From contig JAIRVF010000127.1 in assembly GCA_031254035.1 (NCBI GenBank), positions 30,402-94,401 of the forward strand: a stretch of 64,000 nt of DNA, given 5' to 3'. The notes beneath the pieces were generated by a model that was not told where the DNA came from, ran no database searches, and worked only from the letters and a program-made list of their open reading frames with translations. The position numbers and the translations under genes are program-made. Shown here piece by piece: positions 50,240 through 59,779 of this stretch. Origin of the DNA: Paenibacillus sp. (lineage in GTDB: Bacteria > Bacillota > Bacilli > Paenibacillales > Paenibacillaceae). Numbering within the stretch: the stretch's first letter is position 1; each line of letters opens with the position of its first letter.

Positions 50240-51400
50240 TTAAACTTCCTTTGCCATAGGTATGTTACACGTGATCCTCATGCCATAATTCAATTTAGAA
50301 TAAAAGTTAACTGTACCTGCTAATGCCGATATTCGATCTTTCATGGAGCGTAAGCCAAATCCTAAATTCAATTCATTACAACCATATCCATTATCTTCGA
50401 TAAGAACGATCAGTTCTTCTTGTTTAAACGAGATATTTACTTTAATAACAGTGGCCTCACCATGTCTTTTCGCATTTGTAAGCCCTTCTTGTATACAACG
50501 GATCATGGCGAACTTTACCCTTTCACTGACTTTGACTGCTTCCCCTTCGACATTCAGGTGTATATCCGTTGATGTGTGTTTCATAAAATCAGCAATCAAT
50601 TCTGTCACGGACTCAACAAGTGTCTTTTGGTCCGTTGGAGACATATGGTGAATTGTCTTTCTCACATCGTTCAATCCATTTCGTGCTAAATCTGAAATCT
50701 CTTTTATACTTCTTTCTGCTTCTTGTTTATCTGCCTGATATAGAAAAGGAAGGGCATCCAAACTTGTTATGACTGATGTGAAAATATGGCCTACAGTATC
50801 ATGCAAATCTTGTGAAACTCTATTTCGTTCTTCCTTAATCGTCAGTTCTTCAATCTTTTTCGAGTAATATTCCAAATCCTTGTTTTTTTCCTCAATAGAA
50901 GTAATTAACTCTTTATTCGCTTTATTGACGATGGTCATCCTTCCTAAGCAAAACCCAATACCATAGAAAATAATTGTGTCAATGAAAAGTGCAAAGAAAT
51001 CCTTATTAATGAAGAGACTGCAGGCCCAAGTACCAATTACTAAGAAAGGTCCTAACCAAATTAATGGCTTAGTTTGACAAGCATAAGCAACGGTAAGGAT
51101 CGGCACGAGTAAAAAACTGTAAGTCGCTGATATTTCATGCTGGCTCGATAAGTAAATAAACAAAGAACCCGTTAACAACACCTCGGCCATTAAATAATAT
51201 TGGAACTTTATACGCCCAGGCCGATAAAATAGATGGGGTATGATAAAAGAACAACTAGCCCATAAAAGTAAAACCCCCTTTTCTGAACCAATCGTACTAA
51301 CGAATATCGCGTGCCCATTATAAGAAAACCATGTCGTACGCATGAGAAATAGAAAATAGTCCATCCAATGCCATTTCCTTTGATCCATTACTGCTTTCAT
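50240..51400 (-). CDS. Sensor histidine kinase (HisKA_3 type)
   Basis: A 386-residue kinase. About five hydrophobic segments occupy residues 10-155, giving an integral membrane sensor without an obvious extracellular domain. The phosphoacceptor His is in SQDLHDTVGHIF near residues 205-216, and the ATPase has the N box RCIQEGLTNAKRHG near 309 and G box GFGLRSMKDRISAL near 352. It phosphorylates the NarL-type regulator. The start is uncertain (GTG 51415, ATG 51400 or ATG 51388). Cell-envelope stress sensing would fit this kinase class, but no evidence here. Confidence 0.9.
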   Translation of the reverse strand: MKAVMDQRKWHWMDYFLFLMRTTWFSYNGHAIFVSTIGSEKGVLLLWASCSFIIPHLFYRPGRIKFQYYLMAEVLLTGSLFIYLSSQHEISATYSFLLVPILTVAYACQTKPLIWLGPFLVIGTWACSLFINKDFFALFIDTIIFYGIGFCLGRMTIVNKANKELITSIEEKNKDLEYYSKKIEELTIKEERNRVSQDLHDTVGHIFTSVITSLDALPFLYQADKQEAERSIKEISDLARNGLNDVRKTIHHMSPTDQKTLVESVTELIADFMKHTSTDIHLNVEGEAVKVSERVKFAMIRCIQEGLTNAKRHGEATVIKVNISFKQEELIVLIEDNGYGCNELNLGFGLRSMKDRISALAGTVNFYSKLNYGMRITCNIPMAKEV

Positions 51401-51529
51401 CCTTTTATACCCCACTTGAAGTGTTTCAAAATCAATTAAAGGATATAACTTTTTTTGAGGGTTTGTCTATACTTACGGTCTCGAAGCGAGTTGGCTATAA
51501 TAAGGTAAGAAGATTTATGAAAAGGACCG

Positions 51530-52210
51530 GTGTCCCGTAAAATGGAAAAATTCATCAAACAATTTGAAACAATCTATCATTATCCATTTACATCTGACAA
51601 CTTAAAGGAAATTCATATACAGAGCTATAACGCAGACGAAACGATATTAACGGTTGGCGATCACATAGCAGGGTTATATTTTTTAATAAGCGGCTCTTAT
51701 TATGTGACAAGTCCTGAAAGCAATGGCAAAGAACTATTGCTCCGTCGTTCAACCGCTCCATCCATCTTAGGTGATATTGAGATATTCCAGCAGTGTACCG
51801 TTCAATCCAATTGTCGCGCCATAGAAACTTGTTATTTTTTATTTGTTCCCCTATCCTTTTATGAAAAGACTTTGAAGTTTGATGCAGCATTTACGGAACT
51901 CCTATTAAAAGAATTATCCTTTAAATTAAAAACTTGTACGACGTTATCAAGAGTAAATGCTCTAGCTTCTGTTAGCGTAAAACTGGCCGCCTATTTATGT
52001 ACAATACAATCCAAAAGTGTCAATAACGATTATTTAACCGTTCAAAATGTGCAACATGTTGCTGATTTGATTGGCACAACGAATCGTCATGTAAATCGTA
52101 TTCTCAAAAAATGGGCAGACGATCGTATTATTGAAAGAACAGATGAATCCATCAAAATATTAGATATTGGGAAATTAACATCCCTATCTGAAAATATTCG
52201 ATACAAGTAG
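51530..52210 (+). CDS. Crp/Fnr family transcriptional regulator
   Basis: A 226-residue regulator with a cyclic-nucleotide-binding beta-roll (ILTVGDHIAGLYFLISGSYY near residues 35-55) and a C-terminal winged helix (VADLIGTTNRHVNRILKKWA near 177-196). No Cys cluster for an iron-sulphur centre is seen, so an Fnr-like oxygen sensor is unlikely. Start GTG 51530 (AAAGGA upstream) or ATG 51542. A TATAAT-like box lies at 51496. Its stop TAG directly abuts the stop of the convergent ABC gene, so transcription of the two must meet head-on. It may regulate the exporters. Confidence 0.88.
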   Translation: MSRKMEKFIKQFETIYHYPFTSDNLKEIHIQSYNADETILTVGDHIAGLYFLISGSYYVTSPESNGKELLLRRSTAPSILGDIEIFQQCTVQSNCRAIETCYFLFVPLSFYEKTLKFDAAFTELLLKELSFKLKTCTTLSRVNALASVSVKLAAYLCTIQSKSVNNDYLTVQNVQHVADLIGTTNRHVNRILKKWADDRIIERTDESIKILDIGKLTSLSENIRYK

Positions 52211-53989
52211 CTATATTTTGATAGGCTGGTTCCGACCTTGAGCGAGATCTTTTGCAACAACATTTCCACCTGCTACATACTGATTTTGGAAAAGCAAATC
52301 ATAGGTTTCGTTTCTGTTACGTAGGTTGTCATGGGTATCAAAAGCTACCATCGCTCCTTCTTTTAAAACCATCACCTTATCGCAGTCCAATATAGTAGAT
52401 AAACGGTGAGCAATGGAAATCATGGTTTTTCCCGATGAAAGGCTCTTGAGCTCTGTAATGATGTCATTCTCATTTTCGTTGTCAAGAGCGCTTGTACTTT
52501 CGTCAAAAATGATGATGTCCCTGTCCTGTAAAAACGCACGGGCAATAGATAGGCGCTGTCTCTGGCCCCCTGAAAGTTTTACACCTTTTTCTCCGATTAT
52601 TGTATCTAATTTATTTTGCAAGGTTTCAATGAAGTCATAAATACTCGCTCTTCGGCAGCAATCTATCAATTCCGTCTCAGTTGCGTCGGCCTTTGCCAGT
52701 AATAGGTTTTCTCTGATCGTCATATTGAACAGAACTGGCTCCTGCACAACGATACTAACTTTTTCTGACAGGCTCTCGCTGTTCACCGCATGTATATCAA
52801 TGCCTCCAATGCGTACAATACCACCTTGCGGTTTAATCTTCCCTGTCAACAGCTTAGCGATGGTAGACTTGCCGCTACCGCTTTTTCCGACGATTGCCAG
52901 ATGTTCACCCTTAGTCACGGAGAACGAAATACCGTCAAGAGTAAATGAATCGTTTCCCCCATATGTAAATATCAGATTTTCAACATGAATATCTGCTCCG
53001 TCAATTTTCTTATAGGGTCTCTTACCTACTTCTAAATTCAGTATCTCGACAACTTTTTCGATATTCACCGAATCATTCTTAAAGTTTATTATGGAATGAC
53101 TAATGTTTTCTATATTCCCGAAAAACTGCCCGTAAAAGCTAATAAAAACGAGCAGCACACCGACTTGCGAATAACCATTAATTACGAATAATCCGCCAAT
53201 AAAATAGATAAACAACTGGGTAATGAAGTTTTTCGTGAAGAATGAATAGGTAATCCCTAGATGTGAATACAGCTCGCTTAGAAACCAAATAGGCCTTATC
53301 TTCTTATAGTGTCCGTTTAATTCATCAAGTTGCGTGTCCTCAAGGTTGTTAATCTTGATATCTTTCCAGTTTTGAATATTCGAGTGTAAAAAGGTTTCAT
53401 ACTTTGTTTGCAGTTTCCATAGTTCCTCTTTGGCTTTTTTCGATTTTCCTCCCACAAAATTAACCGTCAAAAAAGATATCGGAACAAAAACAAAACTGAT
53501 CAGCGCGATCCGCCAATCGTAACATAGCAAAATAACCGCCAGCGCAACAGCGTATACGACGCCGTAAATAAGATCCAATATATGGGCCGTAAAAAAATTC
53601 CCGGCAACAATAGAATCGCTTTCTATCCGACTCTTAACGTCGCCAATGCTATATTTACTATATACATCTTGATCAAGGCTGGTATACTTTTTCAGCAATT
53701 TATTCTTAATTCTCAGGTCATATTTCAGTATCAACCGGTTTGAGAACCTCTTGCTGATTGCGATTCCGATCGTCGCGAACAGGAACACAGCCAGATAACC
53801 GATGATGACAGGCGCAAGCTCGTTCATATTTTTATCCACTAAAACGCGATTCACCAAATACGAATACAAAAACAAAGGAATAAGCCCGAATATTAAGTTC
53901 CACACCTTGAAAAAACCAAGCGCAATCAACGGCTTCCTAATTCCAGCTATATCCCGAGTTAATGCCTTAAAGGTATTTAGCCGGTTCAT
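52211..53989 (-). CDS. ABC transporter, permease and ATPase fused (second of pair)
   Basis: A 592-residue half-transporter. Six hydrophobic helices lie in residues about 15-310. The nucleotide-binding domain shows Walker A GKSGSGKS near residue 375, signature LSGGQRQRLSIARA near 480, Walker B IIIFDESTSALD near 503 and the H-loop IAHRLST near 540. Both catalytic Glu and His are present. Start ATG 53989 follows GGAG and overlaps the first exporter gene by 23 bp. The two probably form a heterodimeric exporter of a drug, lipid or peptide. Confidence 0.92.
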   Translation of the reverse strand: MNRLNTFKALTRDIAGIRKPLIALGFFKVWNLIFGLIPLFLYSYLVNRVLVDKNMNELAPVIIGYLAVFLFATIGIAISKRFSNRLILKYDLRIKNKLLKKYTSLDQDVYSKYSIGDVKSRIESDSIVAGNFFTAHILDLIYGVVYAVALAVILLCYDWRIALISFVFVPISFLTVNFVGGKSKKAKEELWKLQTKYETFLHSNIQNWKDIKINNLEDTQLDELNGHYKKIRPIWFLSELYSHLGITYSFFTKNFITQLFIYFIGGLFVINGYSQVGVLLVFISFYGQFFGNIENISHSIINFKNDSVNIEKVVEILNLEVGKRPYKKIDGADIHVENLIFTYGGNDSFTLDGISFSVTKGEHLAIVGKSGSGKSTIAKLLTGKIKPQGGIVRIGGIDIHAVNSESLSEKVSIVVQEPVLFNMTIRENLLLAKADATETELIDCCRRASIYDFIETLQNKLDTIIGEKGVKLSGGQRQRLSIARAFLQDRDIIIFDESTSALDNENENDIITELKSLSSGKTMISIAHRLSTILDCDKVMVLKEGAMVAFDTHDNLRNRNETYDLLFQNQYVAGGNVVAKDLAQGRNQPIKI

Positions 53990-55715
53990 ACAATTCATCT
54001 CCTATGCACTGTTCGTGGAATAAGTCTATATACGTTTCATTACTATTAATCAGTACGTCGTGAGTATCAAAGCCTGCGACAACGCCGCCCGCTAAAACCG
54101 CGATTTTATCACAATTTTTGATGGTTGATAAACGATGGGCGATTATTATAAGCGTCCGACCCTTCGACATATCCCTCATCATGTTCCGAATAAGCGCTTC
54201 ATTCTGGCTGTCAAGGAACGATGTGGCTTCGTCGAAAATCAAAATCTTGGGATTCTTGACTAATATTCTGGCGATCGCCAAACGCTGCTTCTGCCCGCCG
54301 GATAATTCGTGCCCGTCAGTTCCAAGCACCGTGTCCAGTCCGTTCGGAAGTGTCAGGAAAACATCATAGAGGGCAGCCTTCTTAAGCGCTTCCAACAATT
54401 CGTCATCATGATCCCTATTGTTCGTAAATGAAAGATTGTAACGCAGGGTATGATCATAAAGGATGGTCTCCTGATGGACAATACCCACCTGGCTCCGCAA
54501 GCTATGTAAGTTATATTCATTGATATTCATTCCATCGATCAGAAGCTCGCCGCCGTCAACGTTATACAAATTGTAGAGCAGGTTCGCCATCGATGTTTTA
54601 CCTGCGCCGCTCTTTCCGACAATAGCAATCGTGCTTCCTGCATCAACACAGAGATTGAATCCGTTCAGAACATGCTTATCTTCGGTGTACCCAAATGTGA
54701 CATCGTTAAATTCAATCGTGCCATCCTTAATTTGTTTCGAAGGCTGGCTTTCTTTGTAATCTTCTTCTTCATTCAGAATATCCACGACACGTTGTATGGA
54801 GACAAGTTGCTTCCCAGCATCCAACATTTTGCCGTTTATGGAGCTGAAGTAGGTCACAGCCATATTGAAATAGCTTACGGCGGCTACAAAAACGCCTAGT
54901 TGCATTTGGCTTTTAACAATGAAATATGCACAGGTCACAAATATCACCAGTTGTGCGATAAGCATGATGAACGAATTAACCCTTTCTGCCGTCACATCGA
55001 TTCTTCCGCTTTCCACGTTCATTTTATTGATGGCTGTCGTTTTTCTTAAATAAAACTTCGTTACTTGTTTACGTGCATTAAGGATTTTTATCTCCTGCAA
55101 ATTTTTTACGATTTCAAACAAGTAAGAGGAAAGTTTGCCCTCTTCCTTTGAAATATTCTTATTGACATTTTGCGACCTTTTCTTGAAATGTTTTGAGGTG
55201 AAAAACACAACGGGAACAAGAACGACTGTAAAAGCCCCCAACAATATATTGTAGTAAAACATGAAGCAGACAGCGAATAGTATATGTAAAAAGTTAGAAT
55301 ATCCCCAAAGCCCGCTCCAGAATACGAGATTCATAACATCCTTGGTATCGTTGTTCATTCGGCTGATCATATCTCCGCTGTACATCCCGGAGAGGTCTTT
55401 CCCTTTTTTATGTAATATCTTTTTGAAAAGAGCCCGCCGTATATCAAAGACAAACCCCGTCATCATCTGTGACTGAATGAGATTGTTTAATGTCATAACG
55501 ATAAACTGGTTGAAAAAGAGGATGCCAGCATAGATCAGGCTCAAATTCGAAAAGGCGGTCATGTCTTTATCATAAAAAGCGATATTAATAATTTTCCCGT
55601 TGAGGAACGGATAAATCAAATTGATCATTGTTCCTAATGTAGTGATGATGAACCCACATAAAAATATCCATTTATGCATTAACACAAATTTTGTGACCCA
55701 TTGCCTTGTTGTCAT
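53967..55715 (-). CDS. ABC transporter, permease and ATPase fused (first of pair)
   Basis: A 582-residue half-transporter with six hydrophobic helices in residues about 15-300 and a nucleotide-binding domain: Walker A GKSGAGKTS near residue 370, signature LSGGQKQRLAIAR near 475, Walker B ILIFDEATSFLD near 496 and IAHRLST near 533. No C39 peptidase domain at the N-terminus. Start ATG 55715 overlaps a tiny upstream ORF by 4 bp (ATGA). Together with the next gene it forms a likely heterodimeric exporter; the substrate is unknown. Confidence 0.92.
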   Translation of the reverse strand: MTTRQWVTKFVLMHKWIFLCGFIITTLGTMINLIYPFLNGKIINIAFYDKDMTAFSNLSLIYAGILFFNQFIVMTLNNLIQSQMMTGFVFDIRRALFKKILHKKGKDLSGMYSGDMISRMNNDTKDVMNLVFWSGLWGYSNFLHILFAVCFMFYYNILLGAFTVVLVPVVFFTSKHFKKRSQNVNKNISKEEGKLSSYLFEIVKNLQEIKILNARKQVTKFYLRKTTAINKMNVESGRIDVTAERVNSFIMLIAQLVIFVTCAYFIVKSQMQLGVFVAAVSYFNMAVTYFSSINGKMLDAGKQLVSIQRVVDILNEEEDYKESQPSKQIKDGTIEFNDVTFGYTEDKHVLNGFNLCVDAGSTIAIVGKSGAGKTSMANLLYNLYNVDGGELLIDGMNINEYNLHSLRSQVGIVHQETILYDHTLRYNLSFTNNRDHDDELLEALKKAALYDVFLTLPNGLDTVLGTDGHELSGGQKQRLAIARILVKNPKILIFDEATSFLDSQNEALIRNMMRDMSKGRTLIIIAHRLSTIKNCDKIAVLAGGVVAGFDTHDVLINSNETYIDLFHEQCIGDELYEPAKYL

Positions 55716-55771
55716 AAATACACCTCTTTTACCTGTAACAGATATGGATAGTGCTCATACCTCTCGATCAT
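55712..55771 (-). CDS. Tiny ORF 2 (19 aa) coupled to the ABC exporter start
   Basis: ATG 55771 opens 19 codons (MIERYEHYPYLLQVKEVYL) ending in TGA that overlaps the exporter start as ATGA. It lies in the same reading frame as ORF 1, separated only by the TAG and one codon, and has no site of its own apart from upstream translation. Either a short peptide gene or the tail of a gene interrupted by an amber codon. Confidence 0.4.
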   Translation of the reverse strand: MIERYEHYPYLLQVKEVYL

Positions 55772-55774
55772 TGA

Positions 55775-55831
55775 CTAATGGCTCAAATGAAGCAATTTTT
55801 CGAGTTCGGAGATTGCAGTTATACTGCTCAT
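55775..55831 (-). CDS. Tiny ORF 1 (18 aa) with strong ribosome binding site
   Basis: ATG 55831 follows AAGGAGG at 8 nt, the best site in this region. It codes for MSSITAISELEKLLHLSH and ends at TAG 55775-55777. Two codons later the same frame continues as ORF 2. The peptide is an amphipathic helix-like sequence. It could be a secreted peptide, a leader, or the truncated start of an inactivated gene. Confidence 0.45.
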   Translation of the reverse strand: MSSITAISELEKLLHLSH

Positions 55832-56064
55832 TTAAACATCCTCCTTAATTCTTGGTTTAGAATGTTACCTATCGTAAAATATAAGATCTTATTTTACAAA
55901 CCCCAAAAACGCATGTTCGCTATTTTGCATAGATTTGCAAATTCACATTACAATGCCTTGATTCAGGATTTGCATAAAATGGTAACTCCGTTTATCTCTA
56001 AAAACCTTTGATTCCCTTAGCTTTCCTCTATTAGTACAATTGAGCTAAACTAATGCTCATTAGA

Positions 56065-56099
56065 TTAGAAAACGGCAGCTGAATGAATGGCTGCCGTTA
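56065..56099 (-). terminator. Hairpin, minus strand
   Basis: AACGGCAGC (56071-56079) pairs with GCTGCCGTT (56090-56098). Minus-strand T follows the stem as TTTTCT. Possibly an upstream terminator or attenuator for the exporter operon. Confidence 0.5.
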
Positions 56100-56231
56100 A
56101 TCTGTCTTTTATTAATCTATCGTGTTTCGTTAGTTCTATGAAAAATGGGCGCGAAACGACTCAACTGTGGCTGCGGTCGCTACTACTCAGCTATTGCTCA
56201 CCGTTTGTTCAACGTACCTGCTTTACAATGC

Positions 56232-56258
56232 AAAAAACGGTGGTTCGGAACCACCGCT
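56232..56258 (-). terminator. Terminator of the hydrolase gene, minus strand
   Basis: CGGTGGTTC and GAACCACCG (56238-56256) are perfect inverses around a central G, with A6 (56232-56237) giving T6 on the minus strand. It lies just beyond the stop of the gene at 56281. Confidence 0.85.
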
Positions 56259-56280
56259 CTGCTTATCACGTGCATGATTG

Positions 56281-56985
56281 TTACTCGATATGCTTGTGTA
56301 ACCACTGCTCAAATACCTTCAACTGTTCTTCAGTATGAAAGTAATGTTCACCATCTTCCAGGACTTCTAATTCACAACAGTGTTTTTTTGTAAAATAGTT
56401 AATAGTTTCATATTCGCACAGCTCATCCTTGGCTCCGTACATAATATATGTATCTGTATTCCATGTATTAATAGGGTTTTCTTTGACATAGCATAAATAA
56501 TCCCAATATAACTTTTGACCAATAGGTGTTTCTATAGTCATTTCTTTTTGCAAAAGCTCTGGTGTTACATTAAACCATTTCATCATATTTTCAATAATTC
56601 GTTCCATATTAACTACTGGTGATAAAAATAATGCCTTCTTTAACACAGCATTTTGATAAGCCAAAAGGCTAAAATAAGCTCCCATACTACATGCAAACAG
56701 ACTTACTTCTTTCCAGTGTTCTTTTGCGTAATTCATAATTATAGATAATTCACTAACACAAAACTGTACCTTGCAAGGAGTATTATCATTTTTTCTTTCT
56801 CCATGCTCAGGTAAATCAAAGCTTAATACTTGATAACCTTTTTGATTAGCTTCTTCAGCTAATATTTGAATCACTGCATCTTCCTTATTTGACATATTTC
56901 CATGTACTGCAATAAAAATTTTCTCACTCTTTTCTCCCCATAAAACCGCGGGAATATTACTAATTTTAAAGTTATCTTTAAGCAT
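56281..56985 (-). CDS. Alpha/beta-fold hydrolase
   Basis: A 234-residue hydrolase: oxyanion IFIAVHGNMSNKED near residues 23-36, nucleophile FACSMGAYFSL near 98-108 (Ser in C-S-M-G), acid in YGAKDELCE near 184 and the catalytic His in GEHYFHTEEQL near 212. No signal peptide, so cytoplasmic. Typical of small lysophospholipase or esterase-like enzymes; substrate unknown. ATG 56985 is only 3 nt after GGAGG. A short frame (56871-57104) overlapping the start has no family resemblance. Confidence 0.82.
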   Translation of the reverse strand: MLKDNFKISNIPAVLWGEKSEKIFIAVHGNMSNKEDAVIQILAEEANQKGYQVLSFDLPEHGERKNDNTPCKVQFCVSELSIIMNYAKEHWKEVSLFACSMGAYFSLLAYQNAVLKKALFLSPVVNMERIIENMMKWFNVTPELLQKEMTIETPIGQKLYWDYLCYVKENPINTWNTDTYIMYGAKDELCEYETINYFTKKHCCELEVLEDGEHYFHTEEQLKVFEQWLHKHIE

Positions 56986-57213
56986 ATTCCTCCACAGAAT
57001 AAGAGTTTATTTTCCCAGTCTCCAACAATTCTATTCGCCATCTTTAAGCTCCCATCTCTATTTAATACTACTGATATTCTCATTATATCTCTTTTTATTT
57101 TCATTAATAATTACTTCTTGTACTCTTTCCCCCTAACGAAAGCCTTTCTTCCTTAATATATTTAATAATTTTTACAAAGTCTTAATGTTATAGTTAAGAT
57201 TTCTATTGAATAA

Positions 57214-57262
57214 AAAATAGAGGAAAGTAGCTCATATAATGAACTAACTATCCTCTATTTAC
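57214..57262 (-). terminator. Terminator of the formamidase/permease operon, minus strand
   Basis: AAATAGAGGA (57215-57224) pairs with TCCTCTATTT (57251-57260). The minus-strand end reads TTTTTTA. It lies about 50 bp beyond the permease stop. Confidence 0.7.
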
Positions 57263-57310
57263 AATACTACAATTAACCCAGTCCAATACATATACTAATC
57301 AAATGAGCAT

Positions 57311-58711
57311 CTACAGATCCCCTGCGATCGAAGCATTCTTCTTTGTCAGCTTCAGATAAATCATATACACAATGCCAATGCCCATCCAGATGAACCTGAA
57401 CTGTTTGGATGCAGCGTCAAGGCTGTACCAAACGTAGCCGATAATCATGAATCCGATGAGCGGATAAAGCAGATGATTCAAGTAATCCTTGCTCTTCTGC
57501 TTCCGAAGGAAATAGTTGATTACCGATAGATGCAGAAACAGGAAGGCTGTCAATGCTCCGAAATTGACGAGCGAAGACAGACTGGCGATATGCGATGAAA
57601 AGCTGAGCGTGACGATCAGCGAAATTGCCGCTACGATCAAGACGCTCATATAAGGCGTTTTATACTTAGAGTGGACTTTAGCCAAAATCCCCGGGAGCTT
57701 CTTGTCGCGCGCCATGCTGTACAAGATGCGGGAAATGGCCGCTTGGGCCACCAACGAGTTGGCAATCCCCCACGCGAGTGCCGTGGCGATAATGGTTGTC
57801 CACTTCAGCCAAGGTCCGCCTGCGAGCTCGGCGATTTGATAGAAGGCGACATCGGCGTTCTCGAAAGTCGTGTAATCCGGCCACAGAAGCGCCGCAACCC
57901 AGGTTTGGACGATAAACATGATGCCGATGACCAGCAGGGAGAAGACGATGGAACGGCCGATGGCCTTTTTGCCGCCGTTTGTCTCTTCTGCAAGCGTCGA
58001 TACCGCATCGAAGCCAAGGAAGCTTAGCACCGCGATAGATACCGCACCCATGACAGTGCCAATGCTAAAGTGAGCTTTATCATACAGGGGCTTGAACGTA
58101 AACGTAGCGCCGTTCACCCCTTTCGCAACGGCAATAACCGCCGCAGTAATGAACACAGCAAGAATGAGCAGTTGCAGTATGAGTATGATTTTGTTTGCTT
58201 TTGCCGTAATCTCGATGCCAAAAATATTGATAACGGTGTTGATGCCGATAAAGATCAGCAGCCAAACATAGGACGGGATCTCAGGAATTATTGCGCCAAG
58301 GGCTGAGGCGCTGATCAAATACAAAAGCGACGGAATAAGGATGTAGTCGAGCAGGATCACCCACCCGGCAAAGAAACCGACATGTTCATTGATGCCGCGT
58401 TGGGCGTAGGAATAAACGGATCCAGCAATCGGAAACGCTTCCGACATTCTCGCGTAACTCAGCGCCGTGAATACCATGCCGACCATGCCGATCAAATACG
58501 CGAGAGATACCATCCCGAATGAGCCCTGCGCCACGTAGCCGTAAATGCCGAATGGGGCGATCGGGACCATGAAGATAAGCCCGTAAATCAATAAATCCCA
58601 GAACGATAAGGAACGCTTGAGCTCTTGTTTATACCCGAATTGTTCCACATTAGCCGGATGCTCCAGACCTGCGTTTGTGGCTGCCCGCTGCGACGTAACG
58701 TTTGTCTCCAT
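57311..58711 (-). CDS. APC superfamily amino acid/amine permease
   Basis: A 466-residue permease with about 12 hydrophobic helices. The first helix pair reads LLIYGLIFMVPIAPFGIYGY near residues 40-59 with the unwound Gly-rich region of the APC fold, and SFLGFDAVSTLAEET near 228-242 is the conserved sixth-helix motif. It is 2 bp downstream of the acetamidase gene, so it is very likely the importer of an amide or amino acid for that enzyme. Confidence 0.9.
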   Translation of the reverse strand: METNVTSQRAATNAGLEHPANVEQFGYKQELKRSLSFWDLLIYGLIFMVPIAPFGIYGYVAQGSFGMVSLAYLIGMVGMVFTALSYARMSEAFPIAGSVYSYAQRGINEHVGFFAGWVILLDYILIPSLLYLISASALGAIIPEIPSYVWLLIFIGINTVINIFGIEITAKANKIILILQLLILAVFITAAVIAVAKGVNGATFTFKPLYDKAHFSIGTVMGAVSIAVLSFLGFDAVSTLAEETNGGKKAIGRSIVFSLLVIGIMFIVQTWVAALLWPDYTTFENADVAFYQIAELAGGPWLKWTTIIATALAWGIANSLVAQAAISRILYSMARDKKLPGILAKVHSKYKTPYMSVLIVAAISLIVTLSFSSHIASLSSLVNFGALTAFLFLHLSVINYFLRKQKSKDYLNHLLYPLIGFMIIGYVWYSLDAASKQFRFIWMGIGIVYMIYLKLTKKNASIAGDL

Positions 58712-58713
58712 GC

Positions 58714-59646
58714 TTATCCCCCATCTCTCCCGGAAATCGTTGATAGTTCAAACAATTTGACGTTGTACGCATCCAGCGCGCTATTGGGCATGAAGAATCT
58801 TGCTGTCATAAGCGGATCGACAATCTGCGAGATTTGCGATTGGCCAACGGCGCTGCACAGCATCGTCAGTTCGCCCAAGGACAATTCCATGTGGGGAAGC
58901 AGCGCATCGATCATGACTTCTACAGCCTTACGCGCCGCTTCATCGAGCGTAGGCTTGGATACGATCGAAGCCACTCCTTCTTTATTTTTCACAAAAGGAT
59001 ACGGGATGCTTATTCCCTTGATGACTTCGAGCGTTACGGTTACACGAGCAGGAACTTCAATGCCGGAGACGCCGATTTCGCCGTCCCCCATCGCAGCATG
59101 CAGATCGCCGAGGCCAAACAGCGCGCCTTCATGGAAGACGGGGAGATACAGCGTCGCTCCAGTGGTGATTAGCTTCGTGTCCATATTGCCGCCATGCTCC
59201 CCGGGAGTACCGCAGGAAACAGGCTCACCTGCCGGGGCAACGCCGATTACTCCGATCATGGGAGTCAAAGGAATATGTAGCTTGTCATTAAAAATCGCCT
59301 TGCTGTCTTCGATGGGAATAATTTTGATTTGAAACTCATCAATGTGGTGCCCCATGACGCCAAGTCCGGGTCCTACAGCCATAACGCCTTGTTTGCCCAA
59401 TTCAATGTCGTTGATATGAACTTTGAGGATATCGCCGGGCATAGCGCCTTCGACATAGATCGCTCCAGAGGCCGGATTGACCTGATTCCAATCGATGGAT
59501 TGGAATGTAGCTTGTTCCGATTGAATCTGATCCTTAAAGCAATCACAGGTATGGATGACTACACGGGAATTGGATGGAACGCGCAAAGCTTGCGAATTAT
59601 CTTTGCTAAATGAGTAGAAAAATTGATCGTTGGATACAGTGAACAT
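58714..59646 (-). CDS. Acetamidase/formamidase family protein
   Basis: A 310-residue member of the FmdA/AmdA family: HVNDIELGKQGV near residue 71, GLGVMGHHIDEFQIKIIPI near 88-106, CGTPGEHGGNMDT near 144-156 and DLHAAMGDGEIGVSGIEVPA near 178-197. The His, Asp and Glu of these blocks form the zinc site. Hydrolyses short amides to acid plus ammonia. ATG 59646 follows AAGGAGG. First gene of an operon with an APC permease, probably for nitrogen scavenging. Confidence 0.9.
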   Translation of the reverse strand: MFTVSNDQFFYSFSKDNSQALRVPSNSRVVIHTCDCFKDQIQSEQATFQSIDWNQVNPASGAIYVEGAMPGDILKVHINDIELGKQGVMAVGPGLGVMGHHIDEFQIKIIPIEDSKAIFNDKLHIPLTPMIGVIGVAPAGEPVSCGTPGEHGGNMDTKLITTGATLYLPVFHEGALFGLGDLHAAMGDGEIGVSGIEVPARVTVTLEVIKGISIPYPFVKNKEGVASIVSKPTLDEAARKAVEVMIDALLPHMELSLGELTMLCSAVGQSQISQIVDPLMTARFFMPNSALDAYNVKLFELSTISGRDGG

Positions 59647-59779
59647 GATGTACAGCCTCCTTCAAGTTTTGCTTTTCATAAAGTTTGCCAAATAAGCGGA
59701 AGCTTCAGCTTATTTTTAAAGTATAACGGAAAACGATAGGGAGCAGTTTGCAGCCGTTTTGGGTCGTTTTGCAATGGTT

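Larger units (their letters stand above)
55832..56280. other. Gene-free stretch upstream of the ABC exporter operon
   Basis: About 450 bp with two minus-strand hairpins listed separately and no credible ORF; a promoter for the exporter operon must lie here, but no convincing -35/-10 pair was found. Short 82-codon frames on the plus strand are interrupted and carry no family signature. Confidence 0.4.

Noticed and set aside
56145-56393. 82-codon plus-strand frame near the hydrolase terminator
   Set aside because: It crosses the minus-strand terminator and the hydrolase 3' end and has no family signature.
56871-57104. 77-codon frame upstream of the hydrolase
   Set aside because: It overlaps the start of the hydrolase in another frame and shows no similarity.
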